64,000 bases of DNA from Leuconostoc litchii (GCF_008107645.1 NZ_SDGY01000001.1:777630-841629), one strand, 5' to 3'; shown: positions 27,002 to 36,053, numbered from the stretch's first letter. Notes: generated by a model from the letters alone, not told the origin. Translations and numbers: made by a program.

Positions 27002-27760
27002 ATGAAAAAATTTGTTCCTCTTATCACTATGGTTGTTATCTTAATCATTACTATAATAGCTATATTTTATATTAATCAACCTGAAAAAATTACTACAAGT
27101 AGTACAAAAAAAGATCCTAAATTAGATAAAGTCGCTTTACCTCAACTTTCCAACAAGGTTGCCGAAAACGAAAGTGAAATTATCTTAAAGACTACTTACG
27201 GAAATATCACTATAAAACTGTTTAACAAATACACACCCCTAGCTGTTGAAAATTTCATGACCCATGCTAAAAACGGTTATTATAATAACACAACATTTCA
27301 TCGTGTCATTAATAACTTTATGATCCAGGGAGGTGATCCAACCGGTACTGGCAATGGCGGACAATCTATTTGGAAAGAAAAAGATAAAAGTATAGACAGT
27401 GGTAATGGTTTCAAAAATGAAATTAGTACATCCTTATATAATATTCGTGGAGCTGTTTCAATGGCAAATGCTGGTACAGATACTAATACTAGCCAATTCT
27501 TCATCGTACAAAATCCCGAAGACGTTTCTAGTGGTATTAACCCTAAAATTTATCCAAAGAAAATTACAAAAGCTTACAAAAATGGTGGTTATCCAAGCTT
27601 AGACGGTCTCTACACAGTCTTCGGGCAGGTTATTGACGGGATGGATGTTGTGGATAAAATAGCTAGTGCTAAAGTCAAAAAAACTTCTAATGGTGAAAAA
27701 TCTAAACCTGCTGATCCTGTAAAAATTACAAACATTGAAATTACCAAGGAAGCAAAATAA
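27002..27760 (+). CDS. Membrane-anchored cyclophilin-type peptidyl-prolyl isomerase
   Basis: A 252-residue protein with an N-terminal membrane helix (about residues 3-25) and an extracellular cyclophilin domain (about 58-245). The active-site residues are visible in NTTFHRVINNFMIQGGDPTG (Arg, Phe, Gln), with SMANAGTDTNTSQFFI and GYPSLDGLYTVFGQVIDGMD following. It probably assists folding of secreted proteins. There is no lipobox cysteine, so a signal anchor is more likely than a lipoprotein. AAAGGA precedes the ATG, two bases after the methyltransferase stop. Last gene of its operon. Confidence 0.92.
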   Translation: MKKFVPLITMVVILIITIIAIFYINQPEKITTSSTKKDPKLDKVALPQLSNKVAENESEIILKTTYGNITIKLFNKYTPLAVENFMTHAKNGYYNNTTFHRVINNFMIQGGDPTGTGNGGQSIWKEKDKSIDSGNGFKNEISTSLYNIRGAVSMANAGTDTNTSQFFIVQNPEDVSSGINPKIYPKKITKAYKNGGYPSLDGLYTVFGQVIDGMDVVDKIASAKVKKTSNGEKSKPADPVKITNIEITKEAK

Positions 27761-27789
27761 AAAAGATAGTGAACACTATCTTTTTTTTG
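27760..27789. terminator. Bidirectional terminator between cyclophilin and uspA
   Basis: AAAAAAGATAGT / ACTATCTTTTTTTT hairpin with GAAC loop (27761-27788), between convergent genes. Confidence 0.9.
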
Positions 27790-27798
27790 ATGAAAAAA

Positions 27799-28236
27799 TT
27801 ATTCAAATGTTCTCAAAATTAGTACATCTACTTTAGAAACTTGTGTAACAAAAGATGGTACTGTTCCAGCCATTGCTCTTTGCAAACGACTTAACCCAGT
27901 TTCACCAATAACAATCAAATCATTTTTATGATCTTTTGGAAATTCACGTGCAATAACACTCTTTGGAGAACCAAAACGTACGTGTATATCAACATCACTA
28001 TGTCCCAAATCTTTTGCATATTCAAAGGCCTTAATAAGACCTTTCTCAGCCGTTTGTTCCATTTGATACACAACATCTTCATTCATTGCGATAGAACCAA
28101 AATATCCACCACCAGTGGTATCAACAACTGTCAAGATATCGATATGCGCCTCAGGAGCAAAATCAACAACTTTTTTTATTAATGTATTTGAAACTTCTGA
28201 GCCATCAATTGCAACTAAAATGTTATTATATGCCAT
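27799..28236 (-). CDS. Universal stress protein, UspA family
   Basis: A 145-residue cytosolic protein: MAYNNILVAIDGSEVSNTLI at the N terminus, VRFGSPKSVIAREFPKDHKN, and the ATP-binding type loop IVIGETGLSRLQRAMAGTVPSFVTQ (G-2x-G-9x-G-S/T like). The USP fold binds ATP or AMP in this class. Function in stress survival is presumed from the family. GAGGAAAAG lies upstream of ATG 28236. It has its own promoter with a cre-like site, separating it from rpiA upstream. Confidence 0.9.
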   Translation of the reverse strand: MAYNNILVAIDGSEVSNTLIKKVVDFAPEAHIDILTVVDTTGGGYFGSIAMNEDVVYQMEQTAEKGLIKAFEYAKDLGHSDVDIHVRFGSPKSVIAREFPKDHKNDLIVIGETGLSRLQRAMAGTVPSFVTQVSKVDVLILRTFE

Positions 28237-28266
28237 GCGCTTTTCCTCTTACTCTTTAATAACTAC

Positions 28267-28304
28267 ATTATAGCGCTATTAAAAAAATAATGTAAGCGCT
28301 TTTA
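28267..28304 (-). promoter_or_regulatory. uspA promoter with cre-like site
   Basis: TTACAT (28295-28290), 17-base spacer, TATAAT (28272-28267) on the minus strand. TAAAAGCGCTTACA (28304-28291) overlaps the -35 box and fits the cre consensus with one mismatch. It begins six bases after the rpiA stop. Confidence 0.6.
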
Positions 28305-28309
28305 ACAAA

Positions 28310-28999
28310 TTACATTTTTTTCTGTAACTTGTTCATTACTCGATACCCATCGTCTTGACCAATGATAACCTCGTCAGCAATATCTAGGAATAATCCATGT
28401 TCCACAACACCAATTTGGCTATCCAAATATTGGGCCAATTCATAAGGCTGATCGATTTGTTTTAAATCAAGATCTACAATGTAATGTCCTAAATCTGTTA
28501 CTATAGGTTGTTTTTGAGTATTTAAACGTAGCTTAGGATATAAATGGTGTTGCGTCAATTCATGAATTAATTGGCCATTACCAAACGGCACAACTTCTAC
28601 TGGCAATGAAAACTGACCAAGCGTCTTATGTAACTTTTGTTCATCTATTATCCAAACAACACGCTTTGAATATTTAGCAACAATTTTTTCCATCAAAAAT
28701 GCTGCGCCACCGCCTTTTATACCATTCATATAGCAATCTACTTCATCTGCACCATCGATAGTCAAATCAATTTTTAGTACGCTGTCAATATCTCGAATCG
28801 GAATTCCTAATTCTTGAGCACGTTCGGCTGTCTTTGTTGAAGTTGTAACACCAATGATAGATAATTTTTCATATTTTATACGTCGTGATAATTCATCCAA
28901 AAAATAAGCAACTGTAGACCCTGTTCCTAGTCCGACAATCATGCCATCTTTTACGAGCGTGGCAGCATATTCTCCTGCATTTTTTTTAGAATTATTCAT
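28310..28999 (-). CDS. rpiA: Ribose-5-phosphate isomerase A
   Basis: A 229-residue enzyme interconverting ribose 5-phosphate and ribulose 5-phosphate. Signatures: GMIVGLGTGSTVAYFLDELS (phosphate loop), TTSTKTAERAQELGIP, DLTIDGADEVD (catalytic Asp pair) and IKGGGAAFLMEKIVA. Length is normal. The start at 28999 lies eight bases after the ABC ATPase stop, so the pair is probably one transcript although functionally unrelated. Confidence 0.95.
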   Translation of the reverse strand: MNNSKKNAGEYAATLVKDGMIVGLGTGSTVAYFLDELSRRIKYEKLSIIGVTTSTKTAERAQELGIPIRDIDSVLKIDLTIDGADEVDCYMNGIKGGGAAFLMEKIVAKYSKRVVWIIDEQKLHKTLGQFSLPVEVVPFGNGQLIHELTQHHLYPKLRLNTQKQPIVTDLGHYIVDLDLKQIDQPYELAQYLDSQIGVVEHGLFLDIADEVIIGQDDGYRVMNKLQKKM

Positions 29000-29007
29000 C
29001 TTTAAAC

Positions 29008-29742
29008 CTACAGTACTTTCTCTAAAAATTCTTGAGCTCGTGTTGTTTTTGGGTGTTCAAAAAATTCTTCTGGGGTTGAAATCTCTTGAATTCCACCATC
29101 AGCCATAAACCATATCGTATCAGCTACTTCCCGCGCAAATCCCATCTCATGCGTAACAACAATCATCGTCATTCCGTCATCAGCTAATTGTTTCATCACT
29201 GCCAATACCTCGCCAACCATTTCTGGATCTAAGGCGCTCGTAGGTTCATCAAATAACAATACATCTGGAGACATAGCCAATGCTCTAGCAATTGCTACAC
29301 GTTGCTGTTGTCCTCCTGAAAGACTATCTGGGTATACAGACCCCTTATCAGTTAAACCAACCTGTGCGAGCAAATTTTCGGCTATTTTTGTCGCATCTTG
29401 CTTACTAATATTTTTTACTTTTAGTGGTGCTAACTTAATATTTTCAAGAACAGAAAGGTTGGGAAATAAATTAAAATTTTGAAATACCATACCCATTTTT
29501 TCTCTTAATGTATCTAATTTTTTTTCAGATAATTTTGTTAACTCATTACCCTCAAAACTAACCGTACCATCTGTCGGCGTATCAAGCATATTAATTGCTC
29601 GTAAAAAGGTAGATTTTCCCGCTCCTGATGGCCCGATAACTGAAATAACTTCTCCTTTCTCAACACTCACATTTACTTCATCAAAAATAACTTTTGATCC
29701 AAACTGTTTTTTTAGATTTTTAATCTTTAATAATTCAGTCAT
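29008..29742 (-). CDS. glnQ: Amino-acid ABC transporter ATP-binding protein (GlnQ type)
   Basis: A 244-residue ABC ATPase of the polar amino-acid family. Walker [20 protein letters not shown]-loop [15 protein letters not shown], signature [17 protein letters not shown], Walker [16 protein letters not shown] and the H-loop VTHEMG are all present. ATG 29742 is preferred because GGAG is seven bases upstream; a tandem ATG at 29745 is only four bases from it. No permease is adjacent, and the fused GlnP-type protein at 2230 is the only matching partner in this window, so I infer they work together. Confidence 0.88.
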   Translation of the reverse strand: MTELLKIKNLKKQFGSKVIFDEVNVSVEKGEVISVIGPSGAGKSTFLRAINMLDTPTDGTVSFEGNELTKLSEKKLDTLREKMGMVFQNFNLFPNLSVLENIKLAPLKVKNISKQDATKIAENLLAQVGLTDKGSVYPDSLSGGQQQRVAIARALAMSPDVLLFDEPTSALDPEMVGEVLAVMKQLADDGMTMIVVTHEMGFAREVADTIWFMADGGIQEISTPEEFFEHPKTTRAQEFLEKVL

Positions 29743-29873
29743 CATTCATCTCCGTTTCTATTACTAATTATTATTATACAGTGTTATAATTTATATGCAT
29801 CAGTTATTCGTTTTAAACTGAATAAGGTGTATAATATTGCATAAAACATCAGCAATCAGAATGGAGTTTAATT

Positions 29874-30011
29874 ATGGCAAAAATTGTAAACCGCGAAGAA
29901 CATTTATCACACTCATTTGAAGATTTGATTTCATTGCCTAAAGAAGACAGTAATGAAAAAGATCGTAAAGCAGCACTTGGCCGTGACCAAGAAGATAATC
30001 AAAATAAATAA
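29874..30011 (+). CDS. Small acidic protein, 45 residues (unrecognised)
   Basis: ATG 29874 to TAA 30011 encodes a 45-residue hydrophilic protein, MAKIVNREEHLSHSFEDLIS then PKEDSNEKDRKAALGRDQED. ATGGAGT is ten bases upstream, TATAAT lies at 29830, and a strong terminator follows 10 bases after the stop, so it looks like a monocistronic gene. There are no cysteines, membrane segments or known motifs; it is probably disordered or helical. I do not recognise a family. Confidence 0.6.
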   Translation: MAKIVNREEHLSHSFEDLISLPKEDSNEKDRKAALGRDQEDNQNK

Positions 30012-30018
30012 ATTTATA

Positions 30019-30048
30019 CAAAAAAGCACGCTCTCGCGTGCTTTTTGA
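30019..30048. terminator. Bidirectional terminator between the 45-residue gene and tuf
   Basis: AAAAAGCACGC / GCGTGCTTTTT with TCTC loop (30021-30046). Confidence 0.9.
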
Positions 30049-30057
30049 CTAAAAATA

Positions 30058-31245
30058 TTAGTCTTCGATATCAGTAACTGTACCGGCACCAACAGTGTGG
30101 CCACCTTCACGAACAGTAAACTTCAAACCTTGTTCGATGGCAACTGGTGAGATCAATTCGATTTCGAATGTCACTTGGTCACCAGGCATAACCATTTCAA
30201 CACCGGCTGGCAATTCAACAACACCTGTAACATCAGTTGTGTGGAAGTAGAATTGTGGACGGTAGTTTGTGAAGAATGGTGTATGACGACCACCTTCTTC
30301 CTTAGTCAAAACATACACTTCAGCCTTGAACTTCTTGTGTGTGTTGATTGAACCTGGCTTAGCCAAAACTTGACCACGTTCAATATTACTACGATCAACA
30401 CCACGCAACAATGCACCGATGTTATCACCAGCTTGTGCTTCGTCCAAAGTCTTACGGAACATTTCGATACCTGTAACAGTAGTCTTTTGAACTTCGTCCT
30501 TCAAACCAACGATTTCAACTTCAGTTCCTGTAGTCAATACACCACGATCAACACGACCAGAAGCAACTGTACCACGACCAGTAATTGTGAAGACATCTTC
30601 GACAGGCATCAAGAAAGGCTTGTCAGTCTCACGTGCTGGTTCTGGAATGTAAGCATCGACAGTATCCATCAATTCTTCGATAACTTTAACTTGTTCAGGA
30701 TCACCTTCCAAAGCCTTCAAAGCTGAACCCTTAAGTACAGGAATATCATCGCCTGGGAAGTCATATTCTGACAACAATTCGCGAACTTCCATCTCAACCA
30801 ATTCAACTAATTCTTCATCATCAACCAAATCAGTCTTGTTCAAGAAGACAACCAAGTAGTCAACACCAACTTGACGTGCCAACAAGATGTGTTCACGTGT
30901 TTGTGGCATAGGACCATCAGTTGCAGCAACAACCAAGATAGCACCATCCATTTGGGCAGCACCAGTAATCATGTTTTTAACATAATCCGCGTGACCAGGG
31001 GCATCAATGTGGGCATAGTGACGCTTCTCTGTTTCATATTCGATATGAGAAGTGTTAATAGTAATACCACGTTCTTTTTCTTCAGGCGCGTTGTCGATTT
31101 CAGCAAAATCTGTAGCAACGATACCTTGCTTTTCAGCCAATACCTTTGAGATAGCGGCAGTCAAAGTAGTCTTTCCGTGATCGACGTGTCCAATAGTACC
31201 AATGTTAACGTGGGGCTTAGTGCGAACGTAAGTTTCCTTAGCCAA
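30058..31245 (-). CDS. tuf: Elongation factor Tu, UUG start, cysteine-free
   Basis: A 395-residue GTPase delivering aminoacyl-tRNA to the ribosome. G motifs: [10 protein letters not shown] (G1), RGITI (G2), [12 protein letters not shown] (G3), NKTD (G4) and [10 protein letters not shown] (G5). The start is TTG at 31245 after GGAGGAAACTACA; the family start [14 protein letters not shown] aligns exactly there. The protein has no cysteine: the Cys of DCPGH and NKCD found in many bacteria are Ala and Thr. Codon use is strongly biased, as expected for a highly expressed gene. A strong promoter lies 130 bases upstream. Confidence 0.97.
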   Translation of the reverse strand: MAKETYVRTKPHVNIGTIGHVDHGKTTLTAAISKVLAEKQGIVATDFAEIDNAPEEKERGITINTSHIEYETEKRHYAHIDAPGHADYVKNMITGAAQMDGAILVVAATDGPMPQTREHILLARQVGVDYLVVFLNKTDLVDDEELVELVEMEVRELLSEYDFPGDDIPVLKGSALKALEGDPEQVKVIEELMDTVDAYIPEPARETDKPFLMPVEDVFTITGRGTVASGRVDRGVLTTGTEVEIVGLKDEVQKTTVTGIEMFRKTLDEAQAGDNIGALLRGVDRSNIERGQVLAKPGSINTHKKFKAEVYVLTKEEGGRHTPFFTNYRPQFYFHTTDVTGVVELPAGVEMVMPGDQVTFEIELISPVAIEQGLKFTVREGGHTVGAGTVTDIED

Positions 31246-31370
31246 TGTAGTTTCCTCCAAATTTCATTTTTCAATATATTATGAAAAATGTTTATAAATA
31301 TATTTTACAACGCAAGCCGTCAAAAGACAACAAGTAACTTGCATTTTTCCGGCTTTTGAAGCCAGAAATT

Positions 31371-31399
31371 ATTATACCGATTTATCAAGACAATGTAAA
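31371..31399 (-). promoter_or_regulatory. Strong promoter of tuf
   Basis: TTTACA (31399-31394), 17-base spacer, TATAAT (31376-31371). A second possible promoter (TTGTCT, 17 bases, TAAAAT) lies nearer the gene, around 31304-31332. The leader between holds a GGCTTCAAAAGCC hairpin. Confidence 0.75.
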
Positions 31400-31410
31400 C
31401 CATTTTGAAC

Positions 31411-32334
31411 TTAATTTTCAAAAAAACTCTCTGTTAAGAAGTTCACTTTTTTATGCCACTGCTTTTGATCATTTGGTTCTTCATCAAAAAAATGATTATA
31501 ATAACGTGCAACTGTGCTATCTACCCATTTCTCTACATCAACTATCACATCACTGACTTGTGGATATAAAAATGTTAACTCAATACGCAATTGATGACTT
31601 AACATCTCCAACGCGATAGGATCATCATGACCTAATCTATTTTCTAATAGTGCTATAGCCTCTTCAAAAATATCTGAATCTGTTAGTGGCGTAATTTCAG
31701 TGAGCCGTACAGTATATATTTCATCATCAAGCCAACGATACTTGATTGATTCATCAATTTGTAGTTTCTGAATATCTTCTAATAATGTTGCGCGAATAAT
31801 TGGTAATGCATAAGGATCAATCAATAAAAATTTAGCTCCAATAACGAATTGTGCTACCGGTAAATGCCGAGCAGACTCATAGCGATCTCGTTGGGCTATC
31901 AGATCATAGTCACTCATGTGATAGAATTGCCTAGCAATTGTATCTAGCGTCGTCTTCATTGTTTCTTGTGCACGATCTTCCGCTTGACGAATTTCTTGTA
32001 ACACATCTTCCACAACGTTTAAATCGTCCCACAAAACAGCCAACTGTTGTGCATAAACAAAATTTTGATTTTGTACAGCAAGAGCAACAACCATTCTAAA
32101 ATTAGATTCATCATCCAAATAGTTTAACAAAAAATCATCAGCGTATGACGAGGCCAATTGATACTGCTCATCCATGAATAAAGCAGTCACTAAACGATAA
32201 TTCACTTCGAAAGTCTGTACTTGTTCATACAACGTTGCTAAAGTTTCAGCTGCATCATGCCAATTTTTTTGTTTAGTTTCCATTTTAGCACGATTCATTA
32301 ATTCTTGATTTTCAGGTGATATATTTTCATCCAT
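31411..32334 (-). CDS. TPR-like repeat protein downstream of RNase J
   Basis: A 307-residue, all-helical cytosolic protein with tetratricopeptide-like repeats in the first 130 residues (NWHDAAETLATLYEQVQTFE, QLASSYADDFLLNYLDDESN) and an acidic C-terminal half (LPIIRATLLEDIQKLQID). It has no enzyme motif; TPR proteins scaffold partners. Genes of this type are often found next to rnjA in lactobacilli. No Shine-Dalgarno directly precedes ATG 32334. An AAAGGAG 48 bases upstream serves a possible 12-codon leader frame whose stop is three bases before the ATG. Confidence 0.75.
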   Translation of the reverse strand: MDENISPENQELMNRAKMETKQKNWHDAAETLATLYEQVQTFEVNYRLVTALFMDEQYQLASSYADDFLLNYLDDESNFRMVVALAVQNQNFVYAQQLAVLWDDLNVVEDVLQEIRQAEDRAQETMKTTLDTIARQFYHMSDYDLIAQRDRYESARHLPVAQFVIGAKFLLIDPYALPIIRATLLEDIQKLQIDESIKYRWLDDEIYTVRLTEITPLTDSDIFEEAIALLENRLGHDDPIALEMLSHQLRIELTFLYPQVSDVIVDVEKWVDSTVARYYNHFFDEEPNDQKQWHKKVNFLTESFFEN

Positions 32335-32395
32335 AGTTTATGGTGCACACATACAATTTCTGTACAGTGTACGCACTAACTCCTTTCAAAGATTC

Positions 32396-32429
32396 AAAAG
32401 CCCAACTCGATTGAGTTGGGGCCTTTTAT
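32396..32429 (-). terminator. Terminator of the RNase J gene
   Basis: CCCAACTC / GAGTTGGG stem with GATT loop (32401-32420) followed on the minus strand by CTTTTG. The T-tract is modest, so read-through into the TPR gene is possible. Confidence 0.65.
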
Positions 32430-34255
32430 TATTCAGTAGTTTTGTTCTGTATATTTTTTTTAGCTGGGCGACGAACATTCTTTTTATTATTTTTATTTGG
32501 TGATGCCTTTTTGGGCATTTGTCGTTTGTTAGCTTGATTATTCGACGATGTTGTTGTTTTGTGAAGATTTGGACGTCGATTCTGGTTGACTTCCATCACC
32601 ACAGGCATCACCATAGGACGACGTCTTGTTTGTTCAAATAGAAAGCGTGACAGAACATCTCGAACGCCTGCCTTTAACTCATTCCAATCAAAACTTTTGC
32701 TGTTACTTAAATAATCTTCAATTTGTTTAACTGTTAAGTCAGATGCTTCTTTCATTAAGTCGCGATTCGCTTTAACATAAACAAACCCACGTGAAGTTAG
32801 CTTTGGCTTTGATACCACTTGACGCTTCTTACGATCAATTGTTACCACTGAAACAAATACACCATCTTCAGACAAGATTCGACGATCACGTAACACCACA
32901 TTACCAATATCACCAATACCTGAACCGTCAATCAAAGTTTCTCCAATTGTAAATGAATCTTTTAACTCAAATTGGTCATCAATCAGCTTAAACTGATCAC
33001 CTTTTTGAGCCATCATAATATGATTTTCAGGTAAATTAACTTCTTCAGCAGCACTTTTGGCAGCTGACATCACACGATATTCACCTTGAATGGGCATAAA
33101 ATAATTGGGTTTCATAATGTTAATCATCATTTGCAAATCATTTCTTGAAGCATGTCCACTGGAACGCATATCATTGCTAATTTGTTTAACATCGGCACCT
33201 TGTTTAAAAATCATGTCACGCGTTTTGGCGACAACACTTTCCATCGCTGTAGATGGTGTTGTTGTAATGAATACAAGATCTTCGGCTCCGATTTTGATGT
33301 GTGAGTCCTCGCCATTCGCCATGCGATTTAAATGCTTAACAGGTTCTCCCATACGCCCGGTTTCAAGAATAACAGTTTCATGAGCACTTAAATTTTTCAT
33401 GTTCTTAAGGCTAACAAATAGCTGACTTTCTGATAAAGGCAATTCTAATTTTTTTAATTTGATGGCTGTTCTAACAACATTCTCGATATCATTACCTGAC
33501 AATACAAGCTTACGCTTCGTTGCAGCAGTCGCATTAACAATTTGCTGAATTCGTTGAATATTTGAAGCAACCGCAGCAACAATAATACGCTTTTTCTTAT
33601 TGTCACGGAATGTTTCTAAAATATAATCACTAATTTTAGATTCGTTGACTGAGTCCGCGCCACCTTCGGTGCCCGCAGCATCAGCTAATAGCGCCAACAC
33701 TTTGCCTTGACCAACTTCTACTAAACGAGAAATATCTGTGCGATAATAACTTTCAGCTGTTTGATCAAACTTAAAGTCGCCAGTGTATACAATCTGACCA
33801 TATTCTGTTCCGATAACAATGCCTAATGATTCTGGAATTGAATGTGTTGTGTTAAAAAATGATACTTTTACATTACCAAAATCAATTTCAGATTTTTCAT
33901 TAATTACTTGGTAATCGTCATAGTCTTTTAATGCTGGTTGTTCTTTAATAGCTAACTTAGCTAATTCAATTGTGAGTTCCGAACCGAAAATAGGTACATT
34001 AACTTGTTGTAAAAAGTATGGTAACCCACCAATAGCGTCAGCATGCCCATGTGACAAAAAAACACCAGCAATTTTTTCAGTATTTTTAATTAAATATTCA
34101 AAATCAGGTACAACTACATCAACACCTAATTGATCTGTTTCCGGATACTTTAAACCCGCATCTAAAATAAAAATCTCGTCATTAACTGTGACGGCATACA
34201 TGTTTTTTCCGTTTTCGCGGACACCGCCAAACGGAATAATACTTAAATCTGTCAT
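32429..34255 (-). CDS. rnjA: Ribonuclease J (J1 type)
   Basis: A 608-residue exo/endoribonuclease for mRNA decay and RNA maturation in Firmicutes. The metallo-beta-lactamase core has FLSHGHADAIGG (HxHxDH), VSFFNTTHSIPESLGIVI, and the beta-CASP region with MRSSGHASRNDLQMMI. The basic Asn/Lys-rich tail (about 555-608) probably binds RNA. I chose ATG 34255 (MTDLSIIPFGGVRENGKNMY) with AAAGGA upstream; nineteen further codons upstream are not part of the family. The leader is about 150 bases from a TAAAAT box near 34412. Confidence 0.94.
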   Translation of the reverse strand: MTDLSIIPFGGVRENGKNMYAVTVNDEIFILDAGLKYPETDQLGVDVVVPDFEYLIKNTEKIAGVFLSHGHADAIGGLPYFLQQVNVPIFGSELTIELAKLAIKEQPALKDYDDYQVINEKSEIDFGNVKVSFFNTTHSIPESLGIVIGTEYGQIVYTGDFKFDQTAESYYRTDISRLVEVGQGKVLALLADAAGTEGGADSVNESKISDYILETFRDNKKKRIIVAAVASNIQRIQQIVNATAATKRKLVLSGNDIENVVRTAIKLKKLELPLSESQLFVSLKNMKNLSAHETVILETGRMGEPVKHLNRMANGEDSHIKIGAEDLVFITTTPSTAMESVVAKTRDMIFKQGADVKQISNDMRSSGHASRNDLQMMINIMKPNYFMPIQGEYRVMSAAKSAAEEVNLPENHIMMAQKGDQFKLIDDQFELKDSFTIGETLIDGSGIGDIGNVVLRDRRILSEDGVFVSVVTIDRKKRQVVSKPKLTSRGFVYVKANRDLMKEASDLTVKQIEDYLSNSKSFDWNELKAGVRDVLSRFLFEQTRRRPMVMPVVMEVNQNRRPNLHKTTTSSNNQANKRQMPKKASPNKNNKKNVRRPAKKNIQNKTTE

Positions 34256-34539
34256 TAATCTTTCCTTTGTGAATGTGTTACTAATTAAGATGGTTAACAT
34301 CATAATACACACAATAGTTTATTCGTATATTTATGAATAACAGGATCCTACTGGTCTAAAACACTGAGGGGGTCCTTGTTGCTTGTCTCGATACGTAATG
34401 CTTCTATTTTAGCATACTTTTCGTCTCTTTTCTGTTATTATTAAAACAGTCATCAATATCGAAATCGATAATTGCTCTATTTGTTTAACCAACTATTGAT
34501 TTAAAATATTTTTATTGATCGAAAGGGATTAGAATTTTC

Positions 34540-35190
34540 ATGCAACGTCATCCATTTAAACCATCACATAAACTTCGCAACATTATCATCACTTTAATTG
34601 CTCTTGCAATCATTGCATGCTTAATCTTCGTAGTTGTTGGACAACAAACTGATAATAGTACATCATCATCTTCGAGCAAGGTTTCTCACAGTTCAAAAAA
34701 TACTTCTGGTAAGAAAAAATCAAGCTCATCTTATGCCATTTCAAGTAGTAGCGTATCGTCAGACTCATCTTCAATAATTAGTTCTTCCACCAGTGTTTCT
34801 GCAGCCCCTTCTGTAGCTAGCAGCGAAGTGTCACAGGTACTTAGTAGTGCAACTAACGATGCTACGCAAACGCCCGTGCAAGATAATAGTGACACTTCTA
34901 GCGTTAACACTAATTCGAATTCATCATCTGCAACATCTTCATCCACTACAACTACTTTTGGTAACTGGTCTTTATCTTCATATAATCAAGTTGCCACGGG
35001 GTCAGCAACTTATGATCAAATTCGATCCACATATGGTAATCCTACATATCTAACTGCCGACAGTCAGTATGCTTATGCTACTTGGCAAAGTCAAAGTGGT
35101 GCCAAGGTATCTATTGTGTTTACACCTAGTGGTGAAGCTAATAACATTCAGCTTATCGCAAGTAGTAAAACTCAATCAGGACTACAATAA
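34540..35190 (+). CDS. Secreted/anchored Ser-rich protein with C-terminal SmpA/DUF3862-like domain
   Basis: A 216-residue protein with an N-terminal membrane helix (about 12-32, NIIITLIALAIIACLIFVVV), a Ser/Thr-rich linker (about 38-140) and a compact C-terminal domain (about 144-216): YNQVATGSATYDQIRSTYGN, followed by a Tyr-Ala-Trp strand and the VSIVFTPSGEANNIQLIA strand. The layout resembles DUF3862/BLIP-like domains of Gram-positive cell-surface proteins; the role is unknown. GAAAGG lies upstream of ATG 34540. It is transcribed alone, divergent from rnjA. Confidence 0.75.
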   Translation: MQRHPFKPSHKLRNIIITLIALAIIACLIFVVVGQQTDNSTSSSSSKVSHSSKNTSGKKKSSSSYAISSSSVSSDSSSIISSSTSVSAAPSVASSEVSQVLSSATNDATQTPVQDNSDTSSVNTNSNSSSATSSSTTTTFGNWSLSSYNQVATGSATYDQIRSTYGNPTYLTADSQYAYATWQSQSGAKVSIVFTPSGEANNIQLIASSKTQSGLQ

Positions 35191-35220
35191 AAAACGACAC
35201 ATGTTAGTGTCGTTTTTTAT
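35190..35220. terminator. Bidirectional terminator
   Basis: AAAAAACGACAC / GTGTCGTTTTTT hairpin (35191-35218) between the convergent secreted-protein and ECF S-component genes. Confidence 0.88.
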
Positions 35221-35835
35221 TTACCCTTTAATACCGGCTCGTTCAGCAATAGGTACTATCACATTACCAATAACCGCTACCAATATAACACCGGTAATAA
35301 TTTCAAATAAGCCATTGAAAGAAACAATCCCAATCAACCAGCCTAATATATTATGATTAGGAATACCAGTGAAATTTGTCTTCATGATTGTAAAACCTAC
35401 TGCAGTTAATAAAACAACACCAACAGTGTTAATCAAAGCGGCTAGGGCGCCGAGAACGCCTAATCCTATTGTACGAATACCTAAATTTTTACCACGTAAC
35501 CATTTATTAAAAATTATGCCTATGATTAATCCCACCAAAATGCGTGGGATAAAAGCGGTGAAAGGATTTTGAAACATTAGTGAACCAATTGATCCTGGTG
35601 TAGACCAAGCTTGCCAAAAGGTTATTAATCCCCAAAAACCTCCAATCAAGGCGCCTCTACGTGTACCTAAAATAATAGCTGCAATAGCAACTGTAAATTG
35701 AATAATAGTAGGCTGTGCTCCCACAACAACCGCACCAAGAGGAATATATCCAAGCCAAGGAATCAATACCTGTAATAAAATAATTGCCATGAAAAAGGTT
35801 GTTACTACTAAATATTTAGTTTTGCTATTGGTCAT
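35221..35835 (-). CDS. ECF transporter S component, paralogue A
   Basis: A 204-residue protein with about six membrane helices, of the energy-coupling-factor substrate-binding type. Typical is the helix 1 region LVVTTFFMAIILLQVLIPWL and the motif TIIQFTVAIAAIILGTRRGA for contact with EcfT. The substrate is a vitamin or similar small molecule; the related Leuconostoc and Lactobacillus families include pantothenate and folate carriers, and I cannot choose. The EcfA/EcfT module is not in the window. The gene has a sister at 36052, same length and largely conserved (SLMFQNPLTA, NTIGVVLLT, NILxWLIGIVSFN). Confidence 0.8.
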   Translation of the reverse strand: MTNSKTKYLVVTTFFMAIILLQVLIPWLGYIPLGAVVVGAQPTIIQFTVAIAAIILGTRRGALIGGFWGLITFWQAWSTPGSIGSLMFQNPFTAFIPRILVGLIIGIIFNKWLRGKNLGIRTIGLGVLGALAALINTVGVVLLTAVGFTIMKTNFTGIPNHNILGWLIGIVSFNGLFEIITGVILVAVIGNVIVPIAERAGIKG

Positions 35836-35909
35836 GATAAAATTACTCCTGTATAATTACTATTTAACGCTTTATATCATATCATAAGCAAACTAATTTC
35901 ATTTAAGAT

Positions 35910-35938
35910 TTGTTTTTATGTTCAAATATCGGTATAAT
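35910..35938 (+). promoter_or_regulatory. Promoter of tRNA-Arg(CCU)
   Basis: TTGTTT (35910-35915), 17-base spacer, TATAAT (35933-35938), 11 bases before the tRNA. Confidence 0.75.
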
Positions 35939-35949
35939 CTATTAGTATT

Positions 35950-36022
35950 GCGTCTATAGTTCAACAGGATAGAACGAGAACCTCCTAAGTTTTAGCTCCC
36001 AGTTCGAGTCTGGGTAGACGCA
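35950..36022 (+). tRNA. tRNA-Arg (anticodon CCU)
   Basis: A 73-base cloverleaf: acceptor GCGTCTA / TAGACGC plus discriminator A, D stem GTTC / GAAC, anticodon stem AGAAC / GTTTT with loop CTCCTAA (anticodon CCT), variable loop AGCTC, T arm CCCAG TTCGAGT CTGGG. The 3' CCA is not encoded. The tRNA reads the AGG codon. It is a single-gene unit with its own promoter and terminator, between two ECF S-component paralogues. Confidence 0.96.
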
Positions 36023-36024
36023 TT

Positions 36025-36053
36025 AAAAAAGATGTCATTAGACATCTTTTTTT
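36025..36053. terminator. Terminator after tRNA-Arg and ECF paralogue B
   Basis: GATGTC / GACATC stem with ATTA loop (36031-36046), A-run before, T-run after; usable from both sides. Confidence 0.88.

Noticed and set aside
34731-34946. Minus-strand frame opposite the Ser-rich secreted protein
   Set aside because: The repetitive serine codons open all frames; there is no ribosome site.
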